Shown one piece after another: positions 1 to 12,600 of a DNA stretch of 64,000 nt. This DNA is from Conchocele bisecta (Eukaryota > Mollusca > Bivalvia > Lucinida > Thyasiridae): NCBI GenBank assembly GCA_029237695.1, contig CM055265.1:44385331-44449330 (forward strand), written 5' to 3'. A model generated the notes under the pieces. The model was not told where the DNA came from, did not search any database, and saw nothing but the letters and a program-made list of their open reading frames with translations. The position numbers were made by a program, and so were the translations under genes. Position 1 is the stretch's first letter. Each line of letters starts with the position of its first letter.

Positions 1-2091
1 ACCCAGTATCCTAATATGCCAGACACTTCTAAAATTACTATTGGTTTGGTGCCAATATTTACTAAAGCAGCAGCAACAATAACATATTTTAAATTGAATC
101 ACTAGTGCCAATGTGTATAAATGTAAAGCAGGTGATGTGCACTCTTGTTTACATACAATCTAAATACGACTTTAATAACTTCAAAGCATATTACACAAAT
201 GTTTTTATACGGCGGTGCGAGAAGACAGCAATGAAAATTCAGCAACATCAACATGAAAGCCCAAAAGTCAGCGGCTGAATTACAGACATTCAGCAACAAC
301 AACAACAACAACAATAAAAGTGTGAGTCATTATAAAGATTTTAACCCGGGAAATTCAAAAAAACTAATAATGAAGGAATAACGAAAAAAGGGTATTACAA
401 CTAAATATGTTATGGATGATACTTTACTGGTGGGAGTGATGTACAATATGTACAATATGTGGAATATCCAACATGTTTTGACAGTTATGGGAATTGTCAT
501 TGGTTTTCGTGTCTGTATTAAAACACAACCCTATCGACCTACACCGCTCTCTCTCTATATATATATGTATAGTATTAGTAAGGTATACATTCAAGTAGTG
601 TTTTCCCTAGCAAGAAATGGGAGGGCGCGGCGCCCTGCCATTTTTTTTTGCCGCCCACCTGCGCCCCCCTGCTGTAAAACAATTGTAAAAACAAAAACAT
701 TTTTTTTTTTTTTTACTTTTACTTTTTTACTTTTATATATCATTCTGATATATTGAGTGTCTCCTTAGAAGATGGGATTATATGGTTCTAGCACTGTTTT
801 ACCTTCATAAATATGCAGAAAATAAGATAAAATTGCAATATTTGGAGATTATACTTGATACTTTTCTGTCTTTATTTCGTGCATGCCTATATAAATGTGC
901 CTTTTTCCGATTTCACGAATTAAAATGTGCCCTTTTTTCAAGTCCAGCACCGTGCTCCTTTTTTGGTCTGGGGGAAACACTAATTCAAGCATCCATATTC
1001 GTTGCAAAAGGCAGATAGTATCACCCTAGCTGAGAAGGTTAGTTGTGAATGCGTACGTAACATTGGATTAAATGAGTTTAATTGTGAGCACGGCAACTTA
1101 TTTGTCTATATTAATAAATGTGTTCATGTTTGAACCAGTAGGTATGTGTGTTGGGACGCATTTCACTATCTTTTTATATACTCTGATCATGGATACATGT
1201 GATTTCAAGCGCTTTTATGAAAAAAATAACCATATTTTTTAAGTTATTTTGCGTATCCAGCAGTTTTGTAAATTGTAATGTTACTGTTTATCACTATCTA
1301 TAGCTACACACACACTATTATACATCGCTAGCATGGAAAAAGCGCACAGTAGCTAGGATGTTTCTGTTATTTACAGCATAATTATAATGTATTGTCCCGT
1401 TTGTAGAGTCTGTGACACTTTTTCATACACGTATTCGATACTCAATAACTATTAAACTAGGTGACTACACCTGCACAATACGATACATATATCAAGAGTA
1501 CTGTATTACAGATTACCACGAAACTATCCATGTATTAATGTCTTTCTTAAGATAGGGGTTATTGATTTCAAAGAACAGAGAGAACAGTAATTCTTTTTTT
1601 TTGAAAATGATGCAAATTTCAATTGTCGAGGAATAACTATTTTTGATCGAAATTTTGTAAAACATTTATTGAGATACAATCACATTAGCATATACTTAAT
1701 TGTAAATAGCACATTTGCCACATAAATCATGTTTTTGCAAAAGCAATTATTAATTAAAAAATACATTTCACCAACTGTGTAGAGTCTGTGACGACCTTTA
1801 CCAACCAACTTCCAGCCCGTATTTCGAAAAAACTGTGATAGCTATGTAACTGATATTTCGGGTAAATAAGCATGATATATAATATTTTAGTTTGGTAATG
1901 ACTTTGGAGCTGGAAAAAGAAGTTGATTTTTGTCTAAAAGTGAAAGGTTCTACTGAGCCCTGATTGTGGCCAAGCCGAATATATGTTTTAAGCTAATCCG
2001 ACTTTAAAACAGCAATAGCAGGTTTGTTTGTTGGGGTTTAATGGCCTATCAACAGCTAAGGTCATTTAAGGCCAGGTCAATAAGTTTAGTA

Positions 2092-2329
2092 CTAACCCTT
2101 ACACCACTATCTTATTTTTTTTGTCGTCTGCTGTTTATTTTATATTTTCCATTTTTATCATCAAAAACATGTTTGACAGCACTTTAGAATAATTTACAAC
2201 ATGCTTTGACAGCACTTCAGAATCATTTTCATTAGAAATGCTGTCAAACCATGTTTTTATTGAGAAATAAGGCAAGATATAAAAGCAACAGCAGATGACA
2301 ATTGTTGTGTGTAGCGGTTTAAGGGTTAA
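2092..2329. mobile_element. MITE, TAACCCTTA...TAAGGGTTA family
   Basis: Ends are inverted copies of roughly CTAACCCTTA(C/G)ACC and (GC)GGTTTAAGGGTTA. The inside is a foldback built on 'aaaacatg(c/t)tttgacagcac' and its complement. A fuller copy lies at 48940-49183, and partial copies at 12285-12420 and 42355-42480. No transposase. Confidence 0.6.
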
Positions 2330-2399
2330 ATATTACCTGTTCAAGTACATGTACAAATGGGGGGGAAAATCCCAAAATCAGAACTGAATATTTACAATA

Positions 2400-2750
2400 A
2401 AACCAGATGGCCGTGGCCCGCATGTCGAGCCCGCCGAGGCATTTGATGGTCTCAGAGTATATTTATTTGAAGTTTGCATTAAGGTATGTATGTTGAAAGT
2501 CATTTGACCTTGACCTTGGGGCACAGGGACACAGAATGAATATATGGATGATGACTAATAAGAATTTGAAGTTTCAAGTCAATGTGACTTAGGACTGCAG
2601 AGATGTAAGGTATTTAAAAACTTTAACGCGTATTTCGGACGAACTGATGGACGGACGTACGTACGTACGGACGTACGGACGGACGGACGGACGGACGAAC
2701 ACCCGGACATCATTGTGATCACTATGTCTCGCTTTCCGCAAGCAGGCTTG
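2400..2750 (-). repeat. Interspersed repeat (GTCGAGCCCGC family)
   Basis: It shares the blocks tgtcgagcccgcc, 'catttgaccttgaccttgggg', 'atatggatgatgactaataag' and 'tcactatgtctcgctttccgc' with 5411-5890 (same orientation), and with 41786-42360 on the opposite strand. It contains an ACGG/ACGT-type microsatellite at 2640-2700. No coding capacity seen. Confidence 0.6.
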
Positions 2751-3220
2751 ACAAAAACTAAATATTCAGCCCTGAAATCAGAATAATCCTGATCTGATGC
2801 AAGGTCCTTGCCACACCAGAATCACTTGGCCCCCTCCCAAAAGCAGTAGGATCAGTAATAATCTTACTACTTTTATAATGGATAATATCCCAATTCAACT
2901 CCCAGGTAACAAGCCAAAACCAGGCAAATCGTGATTCCTATAAGGAGGAACCCCTACCGTTAATTTACGCCATCGGGTTCGCCCGACCATCCACCTACCG
3001 CGATAGCAGGTAGCTAAATAAAAACTTTAATGCATATCTCGGACAGACAGATGGACAGAAAAACAGCCGAACAGGGTGATGACTAAATTTCAGGGTACAT
3101 AATAAAAATTATTATTAAAAAGAATTTGTTATTTGCCTTTTTCCAGGAATTTTTATGACGCATGGTAGAAGTGCACGAGGCTTTAGCCCAATGACGTCAA
3201 ACTTACTTGTTTTATCAATC

Positions 3221-3429
3221 AGAGCTCCAGATAAGGTGCAATATTAGCGTATTTTATGCACCTATTTTAGCAGAATATGCATTGATTATCAAAAGTGGGA
3301 GTATACAATACTCACAGGAATGTGAAAATATGCATTGATTTTCAAATTGAGTAGGAAACATACTGCAAGAAAGTTGAAAATGTACTTAGTTGTGCTGCAA
3401 AAAGCATACAAAACTTATCTGGAGCTCTG
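3221..3429. mobile_element. Foldback MITE with AGAGCTCCAGATAAG ends
   Basis: It starts with agagctccagataag and ends with the reverse complement cttatctggagctct. Related copies lie at 48319-48713 and, one end only, from about 18506. It sits in a TBCK intron and is non-autonomous. Confidence 0.65.
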
Positions 3430-3555
3430 ATCAATGGCATATGACCATTATATATATATATATGTATGGGTGAAAGGGATAAACACATGTTCAACTGTAC
3501 ATGCCCAGAATAGTTATAAGCAATGGCACTGGTTAGAGACAGCCCCCAGCCACAC

Positions 3556-3655
3556 CTGTTTTAGTTCATCCAGGGAAAGCGGGATCACAGTGTTGTCAAG
3601 TAGTTCTGCCTGGTCTCGACCCTGGCCAAACACGTCGCCGTTGTCCAGGGTCACA
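3556..3655 (-). CDS. TBCK: TBCK exon 12 (last exon in the window)
   Basis: 100 nt from tgtattacag to gtgtgg. It encodes LDNGDVFGQGRDQAELLDNT and IPLSLDELKQ. The split Ser codon AG|T joins exon 11, so splicing past the tandem array restores the frame exactly. Confidence 0.9.
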
Positions 3656-6600
3656 CTGTAATACACACAAGTCATAGGTGTATTGCTGGTCTAACTGTCT
3701 CATTCAAAATGCATTTGCCGTGTTAATCGTGTTTCATCACCAAATATGAATAGAACTGTATATATGTAGAATTTACAGTAATAAATTAAGACCAGCCTTC
3801 CTTAACACGACCTCAATGTCACATGTTTACCTGGGTAGTATGGTAATGTGAGGTTTGACCTTGATGACGCCGGCCTTTCTTAATATGGCCTCAAGGTCAC
3901 ATATTTACCTGGATAGTATGGTAATGGGAAATTTGACCTTGATGAGACCAGCCTTCCTGAACGTGGTGTCAAGGTCACATATTTACATGGATAGTATGGT
4001 AATGGGAGGTTTGACCTATATGAGACCAGTCTTCCTCAACATGGTGTCAAGGTCACATATTTACATGGATAGAATGGTAATGGTAGGTTTGACCTGGATG
4101 ATACCAGCCTTCCTCAACGTGGTGTCAAGGTCACATATTTACAAGGGTAGTATGGTAATGGGATGTTTAACCTAGATGAGACCGACCTTCCTCAAAATAG
4201 CCTCAAGGTCACATATATACCTGGGTAGTATGGTAATGGGACATTTGACCTTGATGAGAATGGCCTTCGTCAATACATCAAGGTCACATATTTACCTGGG
4301 TAATATGGTGATGGGAGGTTTGACCTTGATGAGAGCGGCCTTCCTCAACACGGCCTCAAGGCCACCGCCGGCTAGCCGCCACAGGTAGTACACCTCCTCC
4401 ATGGTCCGCTCTGACAGGTGGTCCTTATTATAATCTGTAGCCAAGTAAAGTATTTAGTTTTCAATTTAAATTTCAAGATAAAAAAATATGACACTTCTGT
4501 AACAAATTGATGTTTCATAAATCCTTTTACCCAGGGCCACCAGGGGGCTGTTTCACTAAACTTTGTAGACTAAAATGTATGTAAGTGCAAACTTATTATA
4601 GCCTGTAAATTTCACACTAACAATGTTTTCTTGTAAACAATTATTGGATTTACATTTATTGAGCATAGGCTGCATATGCAGCCTATGCTCAATAAATGTA
4701 AATCCATCAATTGAAATTTTCAGACGATCCTACATTTGCACTTACGAACATTTTAGTCGTACGACGTTTAGTGAAACGGGCTCCAGTTTCACAACAGTGA
4801 AAGACCATCACTTATTTGTATAAAGTTCATTAAAATCGGTACAACCATTCAGGAGATCTAGCTTAAAGGTACATGCCCACTCAGTAGACACAAAATGTTA
4901 TTTATATCAGAGACATCATCTGAGACATTTTCTGGCAAAATAAACATTCATTCACCATTATTATACATTTTATATCAGTCGTAAATGTACTCACTGATAC
5001 CAGGGGCGATAACAGTGTTTCCTTAAAATGTTAACGAACATGACTATTTATTTATATCTGTATATATTTTTTGATGTGCAGTGATCATACTTTATAATCT
5101 GTCAAAAATATAATTTTTTCAGATGACTCATTTAATTAGTATAAATAATCTTGAACCTTTGGCATAGGTGAGCTAAACTTATTGCCAGTATAAGTCATGT
5201 GATCATGACCTTGGGTTTGTGGGTAAGATAGATATGGTACATAAATTGATAATGAATAGTATCATTCAAACTGTGGTTGGAATACCATGCATAAGAAAGT
5301 GAAACGCATAATGAGGATACTTTGCACACACACACACACACACACCTGACACAAGCACAGATAACATTTTTAAGCAGTACAACGTGGTCTCTTCAAAAGT
5401 ACAAAACAAATCAGACCAGATGGCCGCAGCCTGCATGTCGAGCCCGCCCAGGCATCTGGTTATCTCAGGGTAAGATATATATAATGTATAATGACCTTGA
5501 CCTTGGGGCACAGGGGCCGCATGAGTGGGACACAGAATGAATATATGGATGATGACCAATAAGCATACAAAGTTTACGGTTACAGAGATAGTAGGTATGT
5601 GAAAAGTTTAACGCAAATTTTTACAAAAATTTAACGCAAAATTCTAAGTCATTTGACCTTGAGCTTGGGCACAAGGGCTGCATGAGTGGAATACAGCATG
5701 AATATATGGATGATGACTAATACTCATATGAAGTTTCAAGTCAATGTGACTTAGGACTGCAGAGATATAAGGTATTTAAAAACTTTAATGCAGATTTCGG
5801 ACACACGGACACACGGACGGACACATACATGGACACCCGGACGTCATTGTGATCACTATGTCTCGCTTTCCGCAAGAGGGCTCGACAATAAACACATACA
5901 TCCATTCTGACAGCTGGATTGTTTGAAATATAATTAACATTCACAGGCATGCAAAAATAGATACTTACCTTTTAATATATTCTCTGTCAAACTTGGCAAT
6001 TCCAGATATTTGCATCGTAACTCAGACGTGAACAATTTGTAACCATTTTTGTGGGGTACCTGAAAAACATACAAGACCAGCTTTGTTTTCACCATTATTG
6101 CATATGGTTTTCGAAAAAACTCAACATTTTCTGTAAATGATATAGCAATTGACACAATACTCAGTAAATTAATTTGGAAGAACACTGCTACATCAATCTG
6201 AAATATTAATTTGTATTTCTCATCAATACATTCTGTTAATACTCATTTGAAACATCATAATAACAGGAGTTTAATTAATATCACACCAACAAATCTGTAT
6301 ATACTCATTATGTAATAATTCCAGCACAAAAATACACAATTCCCTAACATTTGATTGGCCCGTAGCAAGTCACTGTCCAAAATATATATCCCAGTAAACA
6401 GAACTACTTTCTGTAACCGTGAGGCGCAGTTAAAATAATTCTTAAGAAAACGGAAAATAAACACATTTTCTTGATGAATTTATTTCAAATGCTGGAATTA
6501 TAACGAATGAATGGCATTTTTGTTGAATTTATCGGGGATATAAACTTGGAAAAGTCGCGGGAATACTGGACGAAGGCCTTCTGGCCTTCGTCCAGTATTC

Positions 6601-9600
6601 CCGCGAATTTTCCAAGTTTATACCCCGATAAATTCCACAAAAAGGCCATTCATTCCTATAATCCATGAAGGAAGATGGGTGTTTCACACATCTATGCTAT
6701 ACAAACAGTAATGCAGTTCACATATGAGACACACCATGTGATTTTGTACCTTTGGATATCTGCGTAATTTCATGAAAGACGTTTACAAAATTTACAATAT
6801 TTTCCGTAAATGGCGTCAAAAGTTGACAAAGTTTTCAGAGTACATGCAGAATTATATTTAGACAATTTTGTCAACTTTTGACTTTATTAATGAAAAATAT
6901 TGAAAATTTTGTACACGTATTTCATGAAATTACACAGATGTCCGAAGGTACAAAATCACATGGCGTGTCCCATATGTAATAGCATTCATTGTGTGTGTAT
7001 ATATGTGTATACATTTACTGCATATTGGGAACTTGTATGTACAGTGAAACCTCGCTAAAACGGACACCCTGGGAGGTCCCCAGGGTGTCCGGCTTAGAGA
7101 GGTTTTCACTGTAAATCAAACATTTGATCATTCCTAGCCATAGTTGTGGGCTATACGATCACGAACAGGCAGTATCACCGGAGACAAATGACCAAGAAAT
7201 CCTTCAAAATTATGATCACATGTTTCTTGTTGTCCGGTTTAGAGAGGTTCCACCGTATGATTAATAAGACTTACAGTTTTCCGCCTGTGTTTGGCAAATA
7301 CGTCGTGTTCTAGCAGTTCTGATGGACTAGGCCTGCAATAGAACACATATCCCACAAACATACAAGTAAGTGACCTTGAAACTGGGCTTAGCGAGGTTGG
7401 GACGATCGTGGATTAGTCACAGGTGAAATATCAAGCAGATACGTGTAAGGAAACAGAAATTACAAGACATTTGCCCGAGCGGTGAGGTTTCGGGATGGAC
7501 AAACGGACGGACGTTCCTACAAATGGATACTTATGTGACTAACCTAACCTTTTCCTTTGTTCATCCCTATTGTTCTGTAGCCACATAAACCCATTTTTAG
7601 CCACATAAAATCAAAGAACAATAGAATATTACATAACCTATTGTTCTCCTAGCCACATATGTATCCATTTGTAAGCTCGGACGTACGGACACCGGTAACA
7701 CTATATGCCCCCCTCACAATTCTGACAGATGCAGACACACAGGCAGTGTTTTTATCCTGTAAATGATCTTTAACAACAAAAGTAGTTTGTATATCCAATT
7801 TCATCTTGACATTGAACGTCAATTACCGTAATAACCTTATATATTCAGACACTTTTTATTCTGGGAGAAACGCACATAAATATAAGGTTTCTCACAACAA
7901 AGAGAGTCCCAATATGTAGGATTAATGTGGTTGTACTGGTTTATCCCAGTAACAATGTATTTGGATAGTGTTTCCGGAAAGAAATTGTGTCCGAATATTT
8001 AGAGTTGTTACTAATGTTACGGTAGTCAGCTGAATGGTTTTTGTACATCGACTAACCTCTCCAGCACAGACACTGCCAAACATTTCTCCAGGAAATCCAA
8101 AGTCTGTGGTCCCAATTTCTGAAAGAAGACATCCAAGATTTGAGAAACGCAGGAAGATATGCTAACTGTACAGTACCCGCTGGCATACGTCGTGAATGAT
8201 ATTGACTGATACATGACATTTCGATTTGCAATGATCATAGCCAGCCCAGATCTATTTTATACTACAGTCGAACCTCTCTAAACCGAACGCAGAGACAAGT
8301 TAGTTGTGCTTAATTTTTATATATTTAATTTCCATTTATATCCGATGATGATGTCATGATCGCAAAGCACCCACACGTACCTTGAAGTAGTTATATGCAT
8401 GTTTCAAAGTGGAGCCTCTCTAATCCGGACACCCTGGGATGTCCCCAGGGTGTCTGGTTTAGAGAGGTTCCACTGTATGTAGAGTCACTAGTGTATGAAT
8501 GATGACACATGACCTACACATATCAAACTGTTCGCTTTGTTTATCTGGCCCACATGCATTCTATGCATTTATATTGGACATTTGAAACCATGTTTGGTTA
8601 TAATTCCAGCAAAAAAATATTTATAAAATTCCCTAACATTTGATTGGTCCGTAGCAAGTCTCTGTCCAAAAGTTATATCCCAGTAAACTCCCATGACGAA
8701 CTACTTTCCATAACCGTCAGGCGCAGCTAAAATAATTCTTAAGAAAACGGAAAATAAACACATTTTCTTGATGAATTTATTTCAAATGCTGGAATTATAA
8801 GGAATGAATGGCCTTTTTGTTGAATTTATCGGGGATATAAACTTGGAAAAGTCGTGGGAATACTGGACGAGGCCTTCCGGCTTTCGTCCAGTATTCCCGT
8901 GACTTTTCCAAGTTTATACCCCGATAAATTCCACAAAAAGGCCATTCATTCCTATAATAACTAATGCTAAGATGTTAATGCAGTTTTGATTAAAGGTACA
9001 TGCCCACTTAGTAGGCACAAAATGTTCTTTATAGAAATTAAATAAGTGTATAATTGTGTAACTATTCCACCACTTTTAAAAATTACAAGTACCCGCTATA
9101 CAGATATAATCATTTAGAAATATTTATTTTACTGATAGTGACGCACGGTTGTATCAGGCTATTTTCATATGCAAATGAGGCATGATATTTTTTAATTATT
9201 TATACTAATTAAATGCGTTACCTGAAAAAATAATATTTTCGACAGACAATAAAGTATGATCATCGGACATCAAAAAATAAACACAGATACTAAATCATAA
9301 TATCCGTTAACATTTTAAGGAAACACGGTTCTCGCTCCTGAAAATCAGTATGGAAATGTACTTCTGATATATATTGTATAATGCCAATCAATACGTGGGG
9401 TAATGGTGAATTAATGTTTATTTTGCCAGAAAATGTCTCAGATGATGTCTCTGATATAAAGAATATTTTGTGACTACTGAGTGGGCATGTACCTTTAACA
9501 ACCAACAACAACTAGAGTAAACTACTAATATTAGATAAGTAATCTGTTTACCTTGATTTTTTCCTCTGATTTCAGTTCACCCACAATATAGTCGAATGGA

Positions 9601-12600
9601 TTGGTACCTATAAAATATTAGCGCATGAACAAGCAAAACTAGAAAATGTGGTCTGTCAACGCACTTAGGGACCCTATTTGAGAAACTCTTACAAAACTTT
9701 CAAATAAATAAACAGACAGATGGACGGACATACAATCAGTAGCGAGGATAATTGTATTAATGTTGATGGATGTGTGCAATATGAAGATATTAGCTGAAGG
9801 CAAACAGAAATTATAGGTGATTTGAGAAACTGTTACAAAAGCTTTAAAATAAAACTTAGTAACGAGGGTAATTCATTGTATTAATGTGGAATAATGTATA
9901 GTTATGACACGCTTTGCCTGCCCACTACCAGAACATATATCATGAATACTACCGTCATGAAACCTGTCCAAATCTTACGCCTATATATATACAAACAATA
10001 TTTTTTTTGTTTCGTAAAATTTGGTCGAATATTGATTTTCTTGCAAAATTTTAAATACCTATAGACATTTTTACAGGGTAAAGACAGATGTCTATGGGGA
10101 TTGAACAAAGGGAATAGTGGACTGATTTTCAAAATCTAACTTTTGTTTTCTTAGTTAGATCATATCTAGTCAGGTTTCAGAGTCAATTTCCATTTTTTTT
10201 TCGTTTTTTAAATTCCTCCTGCATTGTTTTTGCATTGTTTATATAGACGTAAAATTTGGGCAGGTTTCGTATAACAGACAGTACTTAATACGTCCCATTT
10301 TTATCAGACCACCGTTCGCATGTACAGCATGTATACACAATATGTCCTGTTTTTCCATATAAAATTGTAGATGATTATAATTATAATTTGCGAAGATTAT
10401 ATCAATATAAGAGATCAAGTAGTTGTGTAACCAGCCAGGAGATCACAATCCAAGCAGTGTATGACTAAATGCTCCAAACAATGCCAAAACCAACAAGGTA
10501 TACAACTCCAAGAATACACATCCAGATGTGTCTTTGAAACATGTGACATGTGATGTACACATATGTGAAGTATCATGAAAATATTCTAAGAAGTTTGGAG
10601 ATACTCAACAAGGTGAACATTGATTCAAAGGAAGAAAACTCCCAAAATACAATATCCAGAACAGACTTTCTTGTACACGACACACGTTTGCAGCCTAATA
10701 AATTTCTGCACATAGTGTACTATATTAACCCACCAAAGCCTAAGGACACAATGATTTTATTTGAAACAATATCAAGAAAGTGTTTATTACTCCATATAGG
10801 TATATGTTGTTACCACTCATTTGAACCGTCTCGTCGAGACGGTTCAAATGAGTGGTAACAACATATATTTCTGAGATGAAATAAAGAAAACAGGGAATTT
10901 GTTCCTCAAAAGTTTCATACTACTGTAATTGTATCCTGTCACTAATGGGTTAAAACAATGTTTCCATTACCTGAATTCAGGAAGCCCAGGACAGTTCGTA
11001 TAATTTGTGTCGTCTTGTATCCCGACCATAAACTCTTCCCCTGCAACAAGGAGTGATACACATGCTTGAACAATTCTTTTCCACGAATTAACAATTCGTT
11101 CCCGTGGGAACGAATTGTTATTTCGTGGGAACGAATTGTTATTTCGTGGGAACAAATTGTTATTTCGTGGGAACGAATCGTTAATAAAAAAAATAATTCT
11201 ACCTCCCTGCGGAGTTCCACAGATATGGATGGCCGCAACAAATATATGCACTAATGAGGGGGAAACAGCCATTACACATACAAGCATATGTGTGGCTGTG
11301 GCTGGAGAAATTGGGCCTATGGCATTTGTGATCAGTGTAGATCCAGGCCAGACTATACATCAAGGAACAGAAACAACATCAGATTGGCTCAATCATGACC
11401 AGCAAAGACCCTGATCAGATGTTGATCGTACATGTCATAATTTCATTTGTTTTTTTGCTACTACTGTAGATCCAGATCATCTTACAAACAAAAAGAGTAG
11501 ACATATTGATCAAATCCAACTGTCACTGGAGACTATGGGTGTACGGTCTTTGACACCAGTGCATACTGGGCTAGACAGGACATAAGTTCCATACACTTCT
11601 CCAGTCACAGCCATAAATATGCTACATAACCAGAATAGAAATGTACCAGTACCACAACAAAGAATGGCCAATATTACAATCATGCTCAGTTAAACATGTA
11701 TAACATACAATTATCCCCACTATATATTTTGAATTAGAGTTTCTCGTAAGTCAAAACTGTCTGACCCTTTTCCATAAAGATGCGATTATTTTTATCGACT
11801 ACAGGAATTACTTTTTATTTTAATTTGAGTCTATTGTGAGTGAATTATAATTATTTATATTTTTATGAGATGTTTTTTTCAAATCTGATCCCTGATAGGG
11901 GTGATACTATAATATCCAAACACAAACGGGAGAATAAATTGGCCCGTTACCAAATGTGCATATCATGTACATCATTTATCCTGCATGATTAAATATAGTT
12001 TATAACCGTTTCAACCCTACATACCATAAAGCCAACATTTGTAAACACTGTAGATCCGGGTGAGCTGGCTCGTTACGCGCCGTCTCACCTGGATCTAAAG
12101 TATTTGTCATCATATTCAAGATTAAAGCAATACCTTTTTGTTGGTACAGTGCAACCTCTCTACAACAGCCAACCATGGAAAGACGTAAAACTGGCTGTTG
12201 TAGAGAGGTGGCTGTTGTAGGGAGGTTAATGCTGAATTAAATTGTGTCATCCACTGTTTATTTATTTTCTTCGATAATTCTTATCAAAACATGCTTTGAC
12301 AACATTTTAGAATCATTTCCAATGGAAATGATTCTAAAATGCTGTCAAAACATGTTTTTATTGAGAAAGAAGGCAAAAACAACAGCAGACGACAATGTTC
12401 GTGCTCAGCAGTCGAAGAGTTAGATACAGAGGAAATCATCCATTTGGGATATAAAATAGCGGCTGCTATAGAGAGGGTGTTGTTGTAGAGAGGTGGCCGT
12501 TCGGGGAGGTTCGACTTTAATTCAAAAACTCTAAAAACTAGCATCGAGTATTCAATGCCAGATATTTACATTGTATGAGCGAAAGGGTTAAATAAAACAA

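Larger units (their letters stand above)
1..3555. other. Intron or 3' flank of TBCK, no exon recognised
   Basis: No coding exon of TBCK or any other gene could be recognised here on either strand. The stretch holds a CT/AT simple repeat near 550-565, homopolymer T runs near 650 and 700-712, a MITE at 2092-2329, an interspersed bivalve-type repeat at about 2400-2750 and a foldback element at 3221-3429. The remaining TBCK exons (most of the TBC domain and the rhodanese domain known from the family) must lie to the left of the window. Confidence 0.6.

Noticed and set aside
412..1018. Two open frames near the left edge
   Set aside because: Low-complexity T-rich and AT-rich sequence with no recognisable domain or splice context.
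3855..4388. Plus-strand 26-residue repeat open frames
   Set aside because: They are the antisense reading of the TBCK exon 11 array; the 78-bp period alone keeps them open.
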